Below are positions 9,019 to 17,499 of a stretch of 64,000 bases of DNA, piece by piece (the stretch's first letter is position 1; each line of letters begins with the position of its first letter). Below the pieces are notes generated by a model, which was not told the origin of the DNA, searched no databases, and was given only the letters and a program-made list of their open reading frames with translations. Origin of the DNA: an uncultured Polaribacter sp. (lineage in GTDB: Bacteria > Bacteroidota > Bacteroidia > Flavobacteriales > Flavobacteriaceae); contig NZ_CANMFI010000001.1 of assembly GCF_947497125.1 (NCBI RefSeq), forward strand, positions 434,001 to 498,000, read 5' to 3'. A program made the translations under genes and the position numbers.

Positions 9019-9660
9019 TTAGTTTTTCTGTTCTAACATAGGTACAAAAGCAAAATCGCCCAACTCTTTTTTCTCGAACTCTGTGGCAGATTTTCTAATA
9101 AAAAGTGTCATAATTTGCTTGGTATCACCAACAGGTATTAATAATTTTCCACCAATTTTTAATTGTGACAATAATGGTTTTGGTACAAATGGTGCACCAG
9201 CTGTTACAATTATTTTATCGAAAGGCGCCATAGAAGGCAATCCTTTATAACCGTCTCCGAAAATAAACTTTTTAGGATTATACCCTAACTTTGGTAAAAA
9301 AAGAGAGGTTTTTTTGTACAATTCTCGTTGTCTTTCTATAGTATAAACTGTAGCTTTTAAAGTTAGTAAAACTGCCGTTTGGTATCCAGAACCCGTACCA
9401 ATCTCTAATATTTTATCTTCTGGATGTATTGCTAATGTTTGAGACTGAAAAGCAACAGTATATGGCATAGAGATTGTTTGATCTGCAGCAATAGGAAATG
9501 CTTTGTCTTGGTATGCATGATACTCAAAACTACTATCTATAAACAAATGACGTGGTATGGTTCGTATTGCTTGCAATACATTTTCATCTACAATTCCTTT
9601 GGCTTTTAATACGCTAGCCAATTGATTTCTAAGTCCTTGATGTTTAGATGTGTCTCTCAA
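9019..9660 (-). CDS. pcm: Protein-L-isoaspartate O-methyltransferase
   Basis: 213 residues. It methylates isoaspartyl residues using S-adenosylmethionine and so starts repair of aged proteins. Seen: the PCMT N-terminal HLFI, AYQDKAFPI and QTISMPYTVAFQ block that contacts the isoaspartate, the SAM motif I ILEIGTGSGYQTAVL, and the later DKIIVTAGAP (motif II) and KPLLSQLKIGGKLLIPVG. Cytoplasmic. It stands 84 bases upstream of mnmA and 180 bases from the divergent Gfo/Idh/MocA gene, so it probably has its own promoter. Confidence 0.95.
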   Translation of the reverse strand: MRDTSKHQGLRNQLASVLKAKGIVDENVLQAIRTIPRHLFIDSSFEYHAYQDKAFPIAADQTISMPYTVAFQSQTLAIHPEDKILEIGTGSGYQTAVLLTLKATVYTIERQRELYKKTSLFLPKLGYNPKKFIFGDGYKGLPSMAPFDKIIVTAGAPFVPKPLLSQLKIGGKLLIPVGDTKQIMTLFIRKSATEFEKKELGDFAFVPMLEQKN

Positions 9661-9840
9661 TTTTATGAAATTTCTGAACCCTAAAAATAGTAATTAATCT
9701 ATATACATGCACATAAAATTGTATCTTTGTTTGAGGTGATTTTTTAAAATCAGAAAACAGAAAACAAACGTCTTAATAGCAATTAACAATCAATACGTTA
9801 CATAAAATTGTTATAAATAGAAGACTAAAAATAAAGGAAT

Positions 9841-10800
9841 ATGTTAAAAGTAGGAGTATTAGGTGCTGGTCATTTAGGTAAAATTCACTTGCGATTATTG
9901 CAAGCATCTGATAAATATGATTTAGTAGGCTTTTTTGATCCATCAGAAGAAAATGCCAAACAGATTGAGAAAGAATTTGGTTATACTGCTTTTAATTCTA
10001 TTGCTGCTTTAATTGCCGCTGTAGATGTTATTGATATTGTAACACCTACTCTTTCTCATTTCGATTGCGCTAAAGAAGCCATAGAAAATGGATGCCATGT
10101 TTTTATAGAAAAACCAATTTCTAAAACAGTGATAGAAGCAGAAGCTATTAAAACCTTAGCAAGCCAATATCATGTAAAAGGGCAAGTGGGTCATGTAGAA
10201 AGATTTAACCCTGCTTTTACAGCTGTTAAAGATAAAATAGAAAACCCAATGTTTATTGAATGTCATCGATTGGCAGAATTTAACCCAAGAGGTACCGATG
10301 TGCCTGTTGTTTTAGATTTGATGATACATGATATTGACATTATATTATCTGTTGTAAAATCTAAAGTTAAAAATGTGCATGCAAGCGGTGTTTCTGTTAT
10401 TTCTGACACCCCAGATATTGCCAATGCTAGAATAGAATTTGAAAACGGTTGTGTTGCAAATTTAACTGCAAGTAGAATATCGATGAAAAACATGCGTAAA
10501 ACAAGGTTTTTTCAGAAAGATGCCTACATTTCTGTTAATTTTTTAAGCAAAGAATCTGAATTGGTAAGAATGAAAGATGTACCTGAAAATCCGGGTGAAT
10601 TTGCCATGATTTTACAAAATGCCGAGGGTGTTAAAAAACAAATATATTTTGAAAACCCAGAGGTAGAAAACAACAATGCCATTTTAGACGAATTAGAAAC
10701 TTTTGCCGATGCCATTAATAACAATACAACACCTATTGTTACTTTAGGCCAAGGAACAGAAGCATTAAGAGTTGCACAAATGATTATAGATTGTTTTTAA
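9841..10800 (+). CDS. Gfo/Idh/MocA family NAD(P)-dependent oxidoreductase
   Basis: 319 residues. N-terminal Rossmann domain with GVLGAGHLGKIHLRLL (nucleotide-binding loop) and the family signature EKPIS, whose lysine is the conserved catalytic one; the C-terminal substrate domain (about 125-319) includes DLMIHDIDII, the usual active-site D-x3-H-D pattern. Relatives reduce or oxidise sugars or inositols, or are biliverdin-reductase-like, and the substrate here cannot be predicted. A perfect -7 box TATCTTTG at 9722-9729 implies a leader of about 105 bases. Followed after 213 bases (holding repeat copy A) by an acyl-CoA dehydrogenase-type gene. Confidence 0.88.
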   Translation: MLKVGVLGAGHLGKIHLRLLQASDKYDLVGFFDPSEENAKQIEKEFGYTAFNSIAALIAAVDVIDIVTPTLSHFDCAKEAIENGCHVFIEKPISKTVIEAEAIKTLASQYHVKGQVGHVERFNPAFTAVKDKIENPMFIECHRLAEFNPRGTDVPVVLDLMIHDIDIILSVVKSKVKNVHASGVSVISDTPDIANARIEFENGCVANLTASRISMKNMRKTRFFQKDAYISVNFLSKESELVRMKDVPENPGEFAMILQNAEGVKKQIYFENPEVENNNAILDELETFADAINNNTTPIVTLGQGTEALRVAQMIIDCF

Positions 10801-10903
10801 CAAACTAGATTATAAAATAAACACTTACTATTACGCAATTGAAAATCAATTTATACTACCAAGTTGAAATTGAAACTTTCTAATTGCTTATACTCAATAA
10901 ATA

Positions 10904-10984
10904 TGCGTTAAGGATAGAGCGGTTTGTTTGAGCTCTCTCGATTTTTATCGAGAAGCGAGTAGCGAAAGCCTGTTAAAACGCCCA
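10904..10984 (-). repeat. Dispersed palindromic repeat, copy A (81 bp)
   Basis: Read on the minus strand it starts TGGGCGTTTTAACAGGCTTT (10984-10965) and ends ATCCTTAACGCA (10915-10904). Both ends are identical to copy B at 58261-58338, whereas the middles differ. The middle of this copy has a perfect 7-bp hairpin TCTCGAT/ATCGAGA (10936-10942 and 10947-10953, loop TTTT). The ends themselves pair through GCGTT/AACGC. It lies between two genes and codes for nothing visible. Confidence 0.8.
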
Positions 10985-11013
10985 AATAAATATAAATATT
11001 AAAGTTATTATTA

Positions 11014-11901
11014 ATGAAAAATATTGCAGTTATTGGTGCGGGTACCATGGGAAATGGTATTGCACATACTTTTGCACAATTTGATTATAGTGTTCATTTG
11101 ATTGACATTTCTGAAGATTCTTTAAAAAGAGGAATGGCTACAATTGCTAAAAATTTAGATAGAATGGTTGCTAAAGAAAAAATTTCTGAGGCAAAAAAAA
11201 CAGCTACTCTAAATAACATTACAACTTACACCGCTATTAAAAAAGGTGTTAAAAATGCAGACTTGGTAATAGAAGCGGCTACTGAAAATGCCGTTTTAAA
11301 GAGTAAAATTTTTAAAGAGTTAGATGTAGAATGTAACAAAAACACCATTTTGGCAACAAATACATCTTCTATTTCTATTACACAAATTGCTGCCGCAACT
11401 AACAGGCCCGAAAAGGTAATTGGCATGCATTTTATGAATCCGGTGCCTATTATGAAACTGGTAGAAATTATAAAAGGTTACTCTACAGATGATGCTGTAA
11501 TGGAAACTATTACAGAGCTTTCTAAAAAAATTAATAAAATACCTGTTGCTGTAAATGATTACCCAGGATTTGTTGCTAACAGAATTTTAATGCCAATGAT
11601 AAATGAAGCCATTGAAACATTATACAATAAAGTTGCAGGCGTTTCTGAAATAGATACGGTTATGAAACTTGGTATGGCACACCCAATGGGACCATTACAA
11701 TTAGCAGATTTTATTGGCTTAGATGTATGTTTATCTATTTTAAATGTTTTACATGATGGCTTTAAAAACCCTAAATATGCACCATGCCCATTATTGGTAA
11801 ACATGGTAATGGCAGGTAAATTAGGTGTTAAATCTAGCGAAGGTTTTTACGATTATACAGAAAGTAGAAAGGCAGAAAAAGTAGCTAAAATGTTTCTGTA
11901 A
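11014..11901 (+). CDS. 3-hydroxyacyl-CoA dehydrogenase (3-hydroxybutyryl-CoA dehydrogenase type)
   Basis: 295 residues, standalone HBDH size. N-terminal NAD domain starts at once with IAVIGAGTMGNGIA. The catalytic His lies in GMHFMNPVPIMKLVEII and the conserved N-R of GFVANRILMPMINEA is in the C-terminal 3HCDH domain; GMAHPMGPLQLADFIGLD is the substrate-pocket signature. It interconverts 3-hydroxybutyryl-CoA and acetoacetyl-CoA with NAD(P). Likely role is beta-oxidation or short-chain acyl-CoA metabolism. Followed after three bases by an outer-membrane protein gene, so they are probably co-transcribed. Preceded by the dispersed repeat, whose end is 29 bases from the ATG. Confidence 0.93.
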   Translation: MKNIAVIGAGTMGNGIAHTFAQFDYSVHLIDISEDSLKRGMATIAKNLDRMVAKEKISEAKKTATLNNITTYTAIKKGVKNADLVIEAATENAVLKSKIFKELDVECNKNTILATNTSSISITQIAAATNRPEKVIGMHFMNPVPIMKLVEIIKGYSTDDAVMETITELSKKINKIPVAVNDYPGFVANRILMPMINEAIETLYNKVAGVSEIDTVMKLGMAHPMGPLQLADFIGLDVCLSILNVLHDGFKNPKYAPCPLLVNMVMAGKLGVKSSEGFYDYTESRKAEKVAKMFL

Positions 11902-11904
11902 ATT

Positions 11905-12534
11905 ATGATTTGTAAAGGCATTACGTTCTTTTTTTTATTGGTAAGCTTTCCTTTTTTTGCGCAACAAAAAAGAAGTCTTAATAAAGTAGGATTGCAATAT
12001 AGTTATGCCACAGAAGATAATTTTTTATTTAACGACAAAGACTATTCATACAATGCAGCAACTTATAAAGTTCAGCTGTTTTATGAACTCGGAAATTGGA
12101 AGTCTATACAGTTTGAAATTCTATTACAGCCGCAAATACAATACATACAACACCAGCTATTAAACAGTTATTTTGTACTGCCAACTGAAGAAAATTTTGA
12201 GGAAAAAATTAGTGAATTTACTAAACCAAAAAACATAAATCTACTTGGTTTTGAAGTAGGTTTTAACGCCAAAAGAAAAATAAGCAACTACCTTTTTATA
12301 CAAAGCACAATTGGCTTAGGGGTAGCAACAATTAGTAATAGAACTGAACGATTGGCAAAAGGGTTTACTTTTATAGAAAATGCTGCAATTGGTTTTTTGT
12401 ATGAAACCAAGTCTAAAATTGGTTATTATCTTGGCACCACAATTGGTCATGTATCTAACTTTAATACCCAAAAACCAAATAGTGGCTACAATCAGTTGGG
12501 TTTAGAGATTGGATTAACATACAAACTAAAATAG
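11905..12534 (+). CDS. Acyloxyacyl hydrolase / PagL-like outer-membrane protein
   Basis: 209 residues: signal peptide (to about A19-Q20), then alternating strands ending GLEIGLTYKLK as expected for a small outer-membrane beta-barrel. The stretch GHVSNFNTQKPNSG resembles the H-x-S-N active-site segment of lipid A 3-O-deacylase PagL, giving H182 and S184. PagL's catalytic glutamate falls at about N196 in a simple alignment, and the only nearby glutamate is E201. Activity is therefore uncertain; it could trim lipid A or be a non-enzymatic barrel. The stop codon sits inside the terminator hairpin at 12529. Start ATG lies three bases after the preceding gene. Confidence 0.6.
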   Translation: MICKGITFFFLLVSFPFFAQQKRSLNKVGLQYSYATEDNFLFNDKDYSYNAATYKVQLFYELGNWKSIQFEILLQPQIQYIQHQLLNSYFVLPTEENFEEKISEFTKPKNINLLGFEVGFNAKRKISNYLFIQSTIGLGVATISNRTERLAKGFTFIENAAIGFLYETKSKIGYYLGTTIGHVSNFNTQKPNSGYNQLGLEIGLTYKLK

Positions 12535-12570
12535 CGCAAAGAAATTAGTATTAATTAATTTGCGCTATTT
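12529..12570. terminator. Hairpin between convergent pagL-like and dps genes
   Basis: 12-bp perfect inverted repeat AAATAGCGCAAA (12529-12540) / TTTGCGCTATTT (12559-12570) with an 18-base spacer. The left arm contains the TAG stop of the forward gene. T-tracts are short, so it may act in 3'-end protection as much as in termination. Confidence 0.65.
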
Positions 12571-12585
12571 AAAAAAATACTGGTT

Positions 12586-13059
12586 TTATTTACCTAACCA
12601 AGAGTTAAGCATCCAGATTGTTTTTTCTTGCTCTGCTATAAAATCACTCATCATAGAGTTGGTTCCTTCATCTGAAGCAGCATCTGATAATTCTAAAATA
12701 GATCTTTCGTTTTTTAGTAATTCTGACAGTGAATTAACTACAAGCTCTACCCCTTCTACATCATTAGAAATATCTTTACCAACTGCAATAGTTGCTGTGT
12801 TTAAATAATCTGTAAATGTATGTAATGGTTTGCCATGCAGGGTTAAAATTCTTTCTGCTATTTCGTCTATTTTTATTTGAGAATCTGTATAAAATTCTTC
12901 AAATTTAAGATGTAACTCAAAAAAATTCTTCCCTTTAATATTCCAATGTAAACCTCTTAGATTTTGATAAAATATTTGAAAGTTAGCTAGTAACCCATTT
13001 AACTCTTTTACTAAATCTGAATTCTTTTGAGTGTCTAACCCTAATAATGTTTTGTTCAT
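12586..13059 (-). CDS. dps: Dps family ferritin-like DNA-protection protein
   Basis: 157 residues starting at MNKTLLGLD. A longer open frame runs to 13167 but its extra residues are unlike any Dps, cross the promoter and overlap the oxyR start, so I chose the ATG at 13059. The ferroxidase ligands are all present at canonical spacing: H38 (LHWNIKG), H50 (FFELH), D65 and E69 (IDEIAER). This gives the same 12-15-4 spacing as E. coli Dps. It oxidises Fe(II) with H2O2 and forms a 12-mer that shields DNA. Divergent from oxyR with an operator candidate between them, pointing to peroxide induction. Confidence 0.95.
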   Translation of the reverse strand: MNKTLLGLDTQKNSDLVKELNGLLANFQIFYQNLRGLHWNIKGKNFFELHLKFEEFYTDSQIKIDEIAERILTLHGKPLHTFTDYLNTATIAVGKDISNDVEGVELVVNSLSELLKNERSILELSDAASDEGTNSMMSDFIAEQEKTIWMLNSWLGK

Positions 13060-13073
13060 GTTTTTATTTTTTT

Positions 13074-13081
13074 CAAAATTA
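13074..13081 (-). promoter_or_regulatory. -7 box of the dps promoter
   Basis: On the minus strand TAATTTTG matches TAnnTTTG exactly and lies 14 bases upstream of the dps ATG. No TTTG is found at the -33 distance, as expected for a promoter that needs an activator. Confidence 0.5.
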
Positions 13082-13101
13082 TATGAAAATAAACAAAAAT
13101 T

Positions 13102-13122
13102 ACTATCATTAATATTGATAGT
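13102..13122. promoter_or_regulatory. Candidate OxyR (LysR-type) operator between dps and oxyR
   Basis: 21-bp palindrome ACTATCA-N7-TGATAGT with further pairing inside the spacer; only one pair mismatches. It contains ATC-N9-GAT and T-N11-A, the LysR-type box, and CTAT/ATAG half-sites as used by OxyR. The centre (13112) lies about 31 bases upstream of the dps -7 box, a position suited to activation, and about 40 bases before the oxyR ATG, suited to autoregulation. Confidence 0.65.
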
Positions 13123-13152
13123 TTTAATATCTTTATCAGAAATTCTTATATA

Positions 13153-14094
13153 ATGACAATTACACAACTTAAATATGTTTTATCTGTTGCAGAGTATCAA
13201 AACTTTACAATTGCAGCAGAAAATAGCTTTGTGACACAACCCACTTTAAGTATGCAAATTCAAAAATTGGAAGAGCAATTAGAGGTTAAAATTTTTAATA
13301 GAGCTAAAAAACCAATCGAATTAACAGAAATAGGTAAAAAAATAGTAGAACAAGCAAAAGTAATTGTAGATGAAAGCAATCGGATTTTAGATATTGTGCA
13401 TCAGCAAAAAGGTTTTATTGGTGGCGAATTTAAGTTGGGAATTATCCCTACTATTATGCCTACATTATTGCCTATGTTTTTACAAAATTTTACCAAGAAA
13501 TATCCGAAAGTAAAACTAATTATAGAAGAATTAACTACCGAAGAAATTGTTAGAAAACTAACTGACGGTCATATTGATGCTGCTTTAGCGGCAACACCTT
13601 TAGAAAATGAGGCTATTAAAGAAAGACCTTTATATTATGAACCTTTTGTAGGGTTAGTACCTCAAAATCATCGATTGTTTAAAAACAAGACAATTACTGC
13701 AGATGAGTTGGAAATGGAAGATATTTTATTGCTAGAAGATGGTCATTGTTTTAAAGATAGTGTGCTAAATTTATGTAGAACTCATAAAATTGATAACAAA
13801 AAGGGCTTTCAGCTAGAAAGTGGTAGTTTTGATACATTGATAAAATTATCTAAAGAAGGATTGGGAATGACATTATTGCCTTACCTACATACTTTAGATT
13901 TAAATGAAGTAGACAAAAACCATTTAAGAGAATTTACAAACCCACCACCTGCAAGAGAGGTAAGTTTAATTTACCATAAATCGCAATTAAAAATGCAGTT
14001 AATAGAAGCGCTTTTAAAAACGATAGAAGGTATTGTAAGAGGTGCTATTTCTTTTTCTGATGTAAAAATTATTAGTCCACTTCAAAAAAAATAA
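13153..14094 (+). CDS. oxyR: Hydrogen-peroxide sensing regulator OxyR
   Basis: 313-residue LysR-family activator. Winged-helix domain 1-60 (ITQLKYVLSVAEYQNFTIAA, TQPTLSMQIQKLEEQL). The redox switch cysteines are C199 (EDGHCF) and C208 (LNLC), the same numbering and spacing as E. coli OxyR, so disulfide activation by H2O2 is expected. The C-terminus carries a normal regulatory domain ending near 300. Divergent from dps with a shared 93-base intergenic region and a palindromic operator candidate. Normal length. Start ATG chosen because the helix-turn-helix begins directly after it. Confidence 0.95.
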   Translation: MTITQLKYVLSVAEYQNFTIAAENSFVTQPTLSMQIQKLEEQLEVKIFNRAKKPIELTEIGKKIVEQAKVIVDESNRILDIVHQQKGFIGGEFKLGIIPTIMPTLLPMFLQNFTKKYPKVKLIIEELTTEEIVRKLTDGHIDAALAATPLENEAIKERPLYYEPFVGLVPQNHRLFKNKTITADELEMEDILLLEDGHCFKDSVLNLCRTHKIDNKKGFQLESGSFDTLIKLSKEGLGMTLLPYLHTLDLNEVDKNHLREFTNPPPAREVSLIYHKSQLKMQLIEALLKTIEGIVRGAISFSDVKIISPLQKK

Positions 14095-14110
14095 AAACTA
14101 TATTTTACTA

Positions 14111-14147
14111 AAAAACACCTTACAATTGATACTTGTAAGGTGTTTTT
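14111..14147. terminator. Bidirectional terminator between oxyR and ABC-F gene
   Basis: 15-bp perfect inverted repeat at 14111-14125 and 14133-14147 (core ACACCTTACAA / TTGTAAGGTGT), 7-base loop, flanked by A5 and T5. Serves the two convergent genes. Confidence 0.9.
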
Positions 14148-14178
14148 ATTTTAGGCTACTAATTTTATAGCAAGCTAT

Positions 14179-15801
<1,623 letters not shown>

Positions 15802-15975
15802 CTAATTTTTAAATTTGTGCAAAAGTACAAATTTGATTTATCTTTTAGCCCTCGATTCTAAATGGTTTTTAAAGAAATAAATTAATAATTTGCCACCTTT
15901 AATTTAACAACGAATTAACAATTTAAGCTTTTTCGAATACATAACTTTGTAAGTACACAGAGAACAGAATGGTAT

Positions 15976-17367
15976 ATGATTAAAAGTTTACTTACATACT
16001 TTTTACTTACTTCAATTTTATTATTAGCAAGCTGTAAATCAGCTACTAAAAATAATGATACTTACTTTGGTGGTAAAATAATCAACCCAAAATCTAACTT
16101 TGTGGTGCTATATAGCATGGATAAAGTAGTGGACACCATGTTTCTTGGTAAAGACAATAAGTTTTTAGGTAAACTAAAAAACACAAAAGAAGGCTTGTAC
16201 TATTTTGTACATGGCAATGAAAATCAATACATCTATTTAGAGCCACAAGACAGTTTAATGTTACGACTAAATACTTGGGATTTTGATGAGTCTATTGTTT
16301 TTGCTGGTAAAGGTGCCGAAAGAAATAATATTTTAATAGACTGTTTTTTAGAAGATGAAAAAGAAAATAAGATGTTTTATAACTTGTATAAGTTAGATGC
16401 AGCAACGTTTTTAAAAAAAACAGATTCTCTTTTAATTAAAAAAGAAAAAACGTATAAAGATTATGTAAGCAATCATTCAGAAGAAACAGCTAATTACAAG
16501 CATATTTTAAAGATAGCCCTTACCTACCCAATATACTCTAGAATAGAGAGATACCCAATTGCAAATTTAAAATATCACAACTACCTAAATTTATCACCTT
16601 TAGACGATCAATTTTTTAAACATAGGGTTTTAACTAATATTGAAAATGACTCGTTAATGTACTACCCACCTTACACGCAATATGTACGTAATTTTCTTTA
16701 TAATTCTACATACAAGTTGGGCCATAAACCTATGTTAGATGAATATTCTTCTGAATTTACTGTTGATTTACTAAATATTATTTCTGACAACATAAAATCT
16801 AATTCTTCAAAAAACGCTTTTCTTAAGCAAACAGTAATAGGGCATTTTTTTAAAAAAGCTAGCTGTAATATTAATGAAGAAACTTTTAACACCTATTTTA
16901 AATTAAGTAATAACGTAGAAGATAAAAATTTAGTTGCTAACTTATTAAAAGATGCAAAAACACTACACAAAGGCTTATTATTACCTAATTTTGAAGTGTA
17001 TAATTTTAAAAACGAAACTATAAATAGCCATCAAATTATAAAAAACAGCGATAGTTTTTTGTTCTTTTGGAATCCAGAATATGTTTCTCCTTCTTACATT
17101 TCATCAAGAATTGGATATTTATCAAAAAAGTTACCAAACATAAAGTTTATTACCATTAGAATTGATGGTAATATCAATTCTAAAATTGCCAATTTAGATG
17201 TAAAAAATCAATTTTTTATCACTTCTAAAAACCCTGCCAACTCCTTCTTAACAAGTAAAATGCCCAGAAGTATTTTAATTAATAGCAAAGGTATAATTAC
17301 CAATGGTTTTTCTTCAATTACCTCTAAAAACCTAACTACAGAGCTGGCTACTATAAGTAAACACTAA
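15976..17367 (+). CDS. Lipoprotein with degenerate thioredoxin-like domain
   Basis: 463 residues. Lipoprotein signal MIKSLLTYFLLTSILLLASC with C20. Residues of about 30-110 resemble the DUF4369-like beta domain of TlpA-type lipoproteins, the middle is helical, and about 335-460 looks like a thioredoxin fold (LPNFEVYNFKNETIN, then FLFFWNPEYVSPSYI, then RSILINSKGIIT). The position of the redox CxxC (usually FWATWCGPC) reads FFWNPEYVSPSYI, so no redox cysteines exist and thiol chemistry is unlikely. Probably a periplasmic binding or structural relative of TlpA/ResA. Monocistronic by spacing (177 bases upstream, 132 downstream). Confidence 0.6.
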   Translation: MIKSLLTYFLLTSILLLASCKSATKNNDTYFGGKIINPKSNFVVLYSMDKVVDTMFLGKDNKFLGKLKNTKEGLYYFVHGNENQYIYLEPQDSLMLRLNTWDFDESIVFAGKGAERNNILIDCFLEDEKENKMFYNLYKLDAATFLKKTDSLLIKKEKTYKDYVSNHSEETANYKHILKIALTYPIYSRIERYPIANLKYHNYLNLSPLDDQFFKHRVLTNIENDSLMYYPPYTQYVRNFLYNSTYKLGHKPMLDEYSSEFTVDLLNIISDNIKSNSSKNAFLKQTVIGHFFKKASCNINEETFNTYFKLSNNVEDKNLVANLLKDAKTLHKGLLLPNFEVYNFKNETINSHQIIKNSDSFLFFWNPEYVSPSYISSRIGYLSKKLPNIKFITIRIDGNINSKIANLDVKNQFFITSKNPANSFLTSKMPRSILINSKGIITNGFSSITSKNLTTELATISKH

Positions 17368-17395
17368 AAGACACTACCATTCTATAATATTTTTG

Positions 17396-17499
17396 TACAT
17401 TTGCACGATTTTTAGAATGAGTCTAACTCATTTAAAATCAGGTCGAATTTATAATCGGGTTTGCAGGTGGGCGTTCTGTGAATCCAAAAAAACACAGTA
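17396..17499 (+). promoter_or_regulatory. Promoter -7 box and structured leader of the DEAD-box helicase gene
   Basis: TACATTTG at 17396-17403 matches the -7 consensus. The leader of about 90 bases holds a 7-bp hairpin AATGAGT/ACTCATT (17416-17422, 17426-17432, loop CTA) and a 5-bp hairpin CTGTG/CACAG (17476-17480, 17493-17497) that ends two bases before the ATG at 17500. A long structured leader is common for cold-induced helicase genes; that role is inferred. Confidence 0.4.

Noticed and set aside
12586..13167. Dps reading frame starting at 13167 (193 residues)
   Set aside because: The extra N-terminus has no family similarity, crosses the dps promoter and operator, and overlaps the oxyR start. 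The ATG at 13059 gives a normal 157-residue Dps.
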